Shown one piece after another: positions 6,981 to 8,120 of a stretch of DNA of 8,120 bases. The position numbers and the translations under genes are program-made. Origin of the DNA: an uncultured Anaerosporobacter sp. (GTDB lineage Bacteria; Bacillota; Clostridia; Lachnospirales; Lachnospiraceae); NCBI GenBank assembly GCA_945787925.1, contig CALZJY010000079.1, positions 1-8,120 of the forward strand. The letters run 5' to 3'. The notes below the pieces were generated by a model, which searched no databases, was not told the DNA's origin, and worked only from the letters and a program-made list of their open reading frames with translations. The stretch's first letter is position 1. Each line of letters opens with the position of its first letter.

Positions 6981-7994
6981 TTAGTCGTTATTACCACTAA
7001 TACTATCCTTAATTTTCTGATTTATATTTTGTTCTTTAAATGCAACGCACTGTATGATTGAATTCTTAATCTCTTTGCTCTTTGAACTTCCATGAGTTTT
7101 CACTACTAAACCGTTCAAACCTAACATTGGTGCTCCACCATATTCTGAAGCATCAAATGATTGTAATGTTTCTTTTAAAGCTGGTTTTACTAATGCAGCA
7201 CCGATTTTACTTCGTGTCGTAGACATCAAACCTTCTTTAATCGTCTTAAGCAACGCGCTACTTAATCCTTCGTAAAGTTTTAAGATTACGTTACCAACAA
7301 AAGCTTCTGTAACGATTACATCTGCTTTTCCATATGGAATATCACGAGCTTCAATACTCCCGATAAAATTAATATCTGTACAGTTTTTCAGTATAGGATA
7401 TGTTTCTTTTACTAAACTATTCCCTTTTTCCTCTTCAGCCCCAATGTTTACAATTGCAACTCGGGGATTTTTGATTCCAACTACATGTTCCATATAAATA
7501 GAACCCATTTTAGCAAATTGAACTAAATGAGAAGATCTTGCGTCTACATTCGCGCCACAATCAATAAGAAGTGACACCCCTTCAATCGTAGGAATTAATG
7601 GTGCAAGTGGTGAACGTTCTACACCCTTTATTCTACCAACAACTAGCTGACTGCCTACAAGAATTGCTCCAGTGCTTCCTGCTGAAACAAAACAATCGGC
7701 TTTTCCCTCTTTTACCAATTTCATAGCAACAACGATTGAGGATTCTTTCTTACGACGGATCGCCATAACAGGAGCCTCATCATTTGTAATGACGTCTTCT
7801 GCATGAACAACTTCAATCTGACTTTCATTATAGGAATACTGTTTTAATTTTTCTTGGATTAATTCGCTTTTACCAACCAGAATCACCTTAATATCCTGAT
7901 TTTCATTAACCGCCTCTACAGCTCCTTTTACTGTTTCGTCAGGGGCAAAGTCACCACCCATAGCATCTAATGCTACATTTACTTTAGTCTGCAT
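6981..7994 (-). CDS. plsX: Phosphate acyltransferase PlsX
   Basis: PlsX converts acyl-ACP and inorganic phosphate to acyl-phosphate, the donor used by the membrane enzyme PlsY to acylate glycerol-3-phosphate in the first step of phospholipid synthesis. It is a soluble protein that associates with the membrane surface. The 337 residues match family length. Family motifs are DAMGGD at 10-15, SAGSTGA at 104-110, IDCGANVDA at 144-152, GSIEARDIPYG at 212-222, TEAFVGNV at 229-236 and EYGGAPMLGLNG at 284-295. The start is supported by AGGGAGGA (8001-8008) 6 nt before the ATG. It is the first gene of the visible cluster, with a promoter immediately upstream; no fapR or fab gene adjoins it here. Confidence 0.96.
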   Translation of the reverse strand: MQTKVNVALDAMGGDFAPDETVKGAVEAVNENQDIKVILVGKSELIQEKLKQYSYNESQIEVVHAEDVITNDEAPVMAIRRKKESSIVVAMKLVKEGKADCFVSAGSTGAILVGSQLVVGRIKGVERSPLAPLIPTIEGVSLLIDCGANVDARSSHLVQFAKMGSIYMEHVVGIKNPRVAIVNIGAEEEKGNSLVKETYPILKNCTDINFIGSIEARDIPYGKADVIVTEAFVGNVILKLYEGLSSALLKTIKEGLMSTTRSKIGAALVKPALKETLQSFDASEYGGAPMLGLNGLVVKTHGSSKSKEIKNSIIQCVAFKEQNINQKIKDSISGNND

Positions 7995-8023
7995 TGTATT
8001 TCCTCCCTGTTATTATCTATTAA

Positions 8024-8042
8024 ACAATATACTAGATATTGT
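8024..8042. repeat. Inverted repeat overlapping the plsX -10 box, candidate operator
   Basis: ACAATAT (8024-8030) and ATATTGT (8036-8042) are perfect 7-bp inverted arms around a 5-bp centre, ACTAG. The left arm covers nearly all of the -10 box, so a dimeric repressor bound here would block the promoter. It does not match the FapR consensus I know for lipid genes in Bacilli (TTAGTAC-type arms). The AT-rich context allows a chance origin. Confidence 0.35.
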
Positions 8043-8054
8043 AATAGAAATCAA
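8026..8054 (-). promoter_or_regulatory. Sigma-A-type promoter for the plsX cluster
   Basis: On the minus strand a -35 box TTGATT (8054-8049) is separated by exactly 17 bp from a -10 box TATATT (8031-8026; five of six match TATAAT). Transcription would start near 8019, giving a leader of about 25 nt before plsX that includes its ribosome binding site. It could drive plsX through ftsY, and perhaps ilvA by read-through. The surrounding AT-richness makes chance matches possible, but spacing and position are good. Confidence 0.6.
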
Positions 8055-8066
8055 TAAGAATTTATC

Positions 8067-8103
8067 AAAAAAAGTAATAAGGACACGAGGGCCAAACACC
8101 CTT
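8067..8103 (-). terminator. Weak candidate terminator of an upstream gene
   Basis: In minus-strand RNA, 8103-8096 can pair with 8086-8079. The outer four pairs are Watson-Crick and the inner four are all G-U; the loop is 9 nt. A run of seven U residues (8073-8067) begins 5 nt later. The stem is weak and the U-run is displaced, so this is tentative. If real, it would end a gene just outside the window and insulate the plsX promoter. Confidence 0.3.
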
Positions 8104-8120
8104 TTATTTTTTGCTTTTTT

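Noticed and set aside
8043..8120. End of an upstream gene such as rpmF or ackA on the minus strand.
   Set aside because: No reading frame here ends in a recognisable C-terminus; the stretch looks non-coding and A/T-tract rich.

Overview
All recognisable genes lie on the minus strand. Read in transcription order (high to low coordinates) they are plsX, acpP, rnc, smc, ftsY and ilvA. The AT-rich composition, strong AGGAGG-type ribosome binding sites, the order plsX-acpP-rnc-smc-ftsY and the protein sequences point to a low-GC Firmicute. Clostridia, and more specifically a Lachnospiraceae-like organism, is the best guess; that last step is inference from familiarity, not from a search.

Layout. 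7995-8120 is the upstream non-coding region. It holds a good sigma-A-type promoter for plsX, with a 7-bp-arm inverted repeat over its -10 box and a weak candidate terminator for an unseen upstream gene. 5971-7994 carries plsX, acpP and rnc, closely spaced, with a perfect 9-bp hairpin between acpP and rnc. smc (2411-5971) starts on a 1-nt TAATG overlap with rnc. ftsY follows after 46 nt; its real start is an ATG at 2364, not the upstream TTG. A 115-nt gap containing a long imperfect hairpin leads to ilvA (87-1304), which ends at a 14-bp terminator hairpin (44-79). In positions 1-43 I see nothing I can assign.

How the genes fit together. PlsX and ACP supply and carry acyl groups for phospholipid synthesis. 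RNase III processes structured RNA. SMC compacts and segregates the chromosome. FtsY is the SRP receptor that docks ribosomes at the membrane. This is a conserved growth-linked cluster joining membrane synthesis, RNA processing, chromosome organisation and protein targeting. IlvA, a one-ACT-domain threonine dehydratase, is the member unlike the others. It sits where ylxM-ffh often follows ftsY in other Firmicutes.

All six genes look intact, full length and ordinary. I found no mobile element, CRISPR array, tRNA, rRNA or defence system. I do not think the window holds a new protein system; the points worth checking are in the non-coding gaps.
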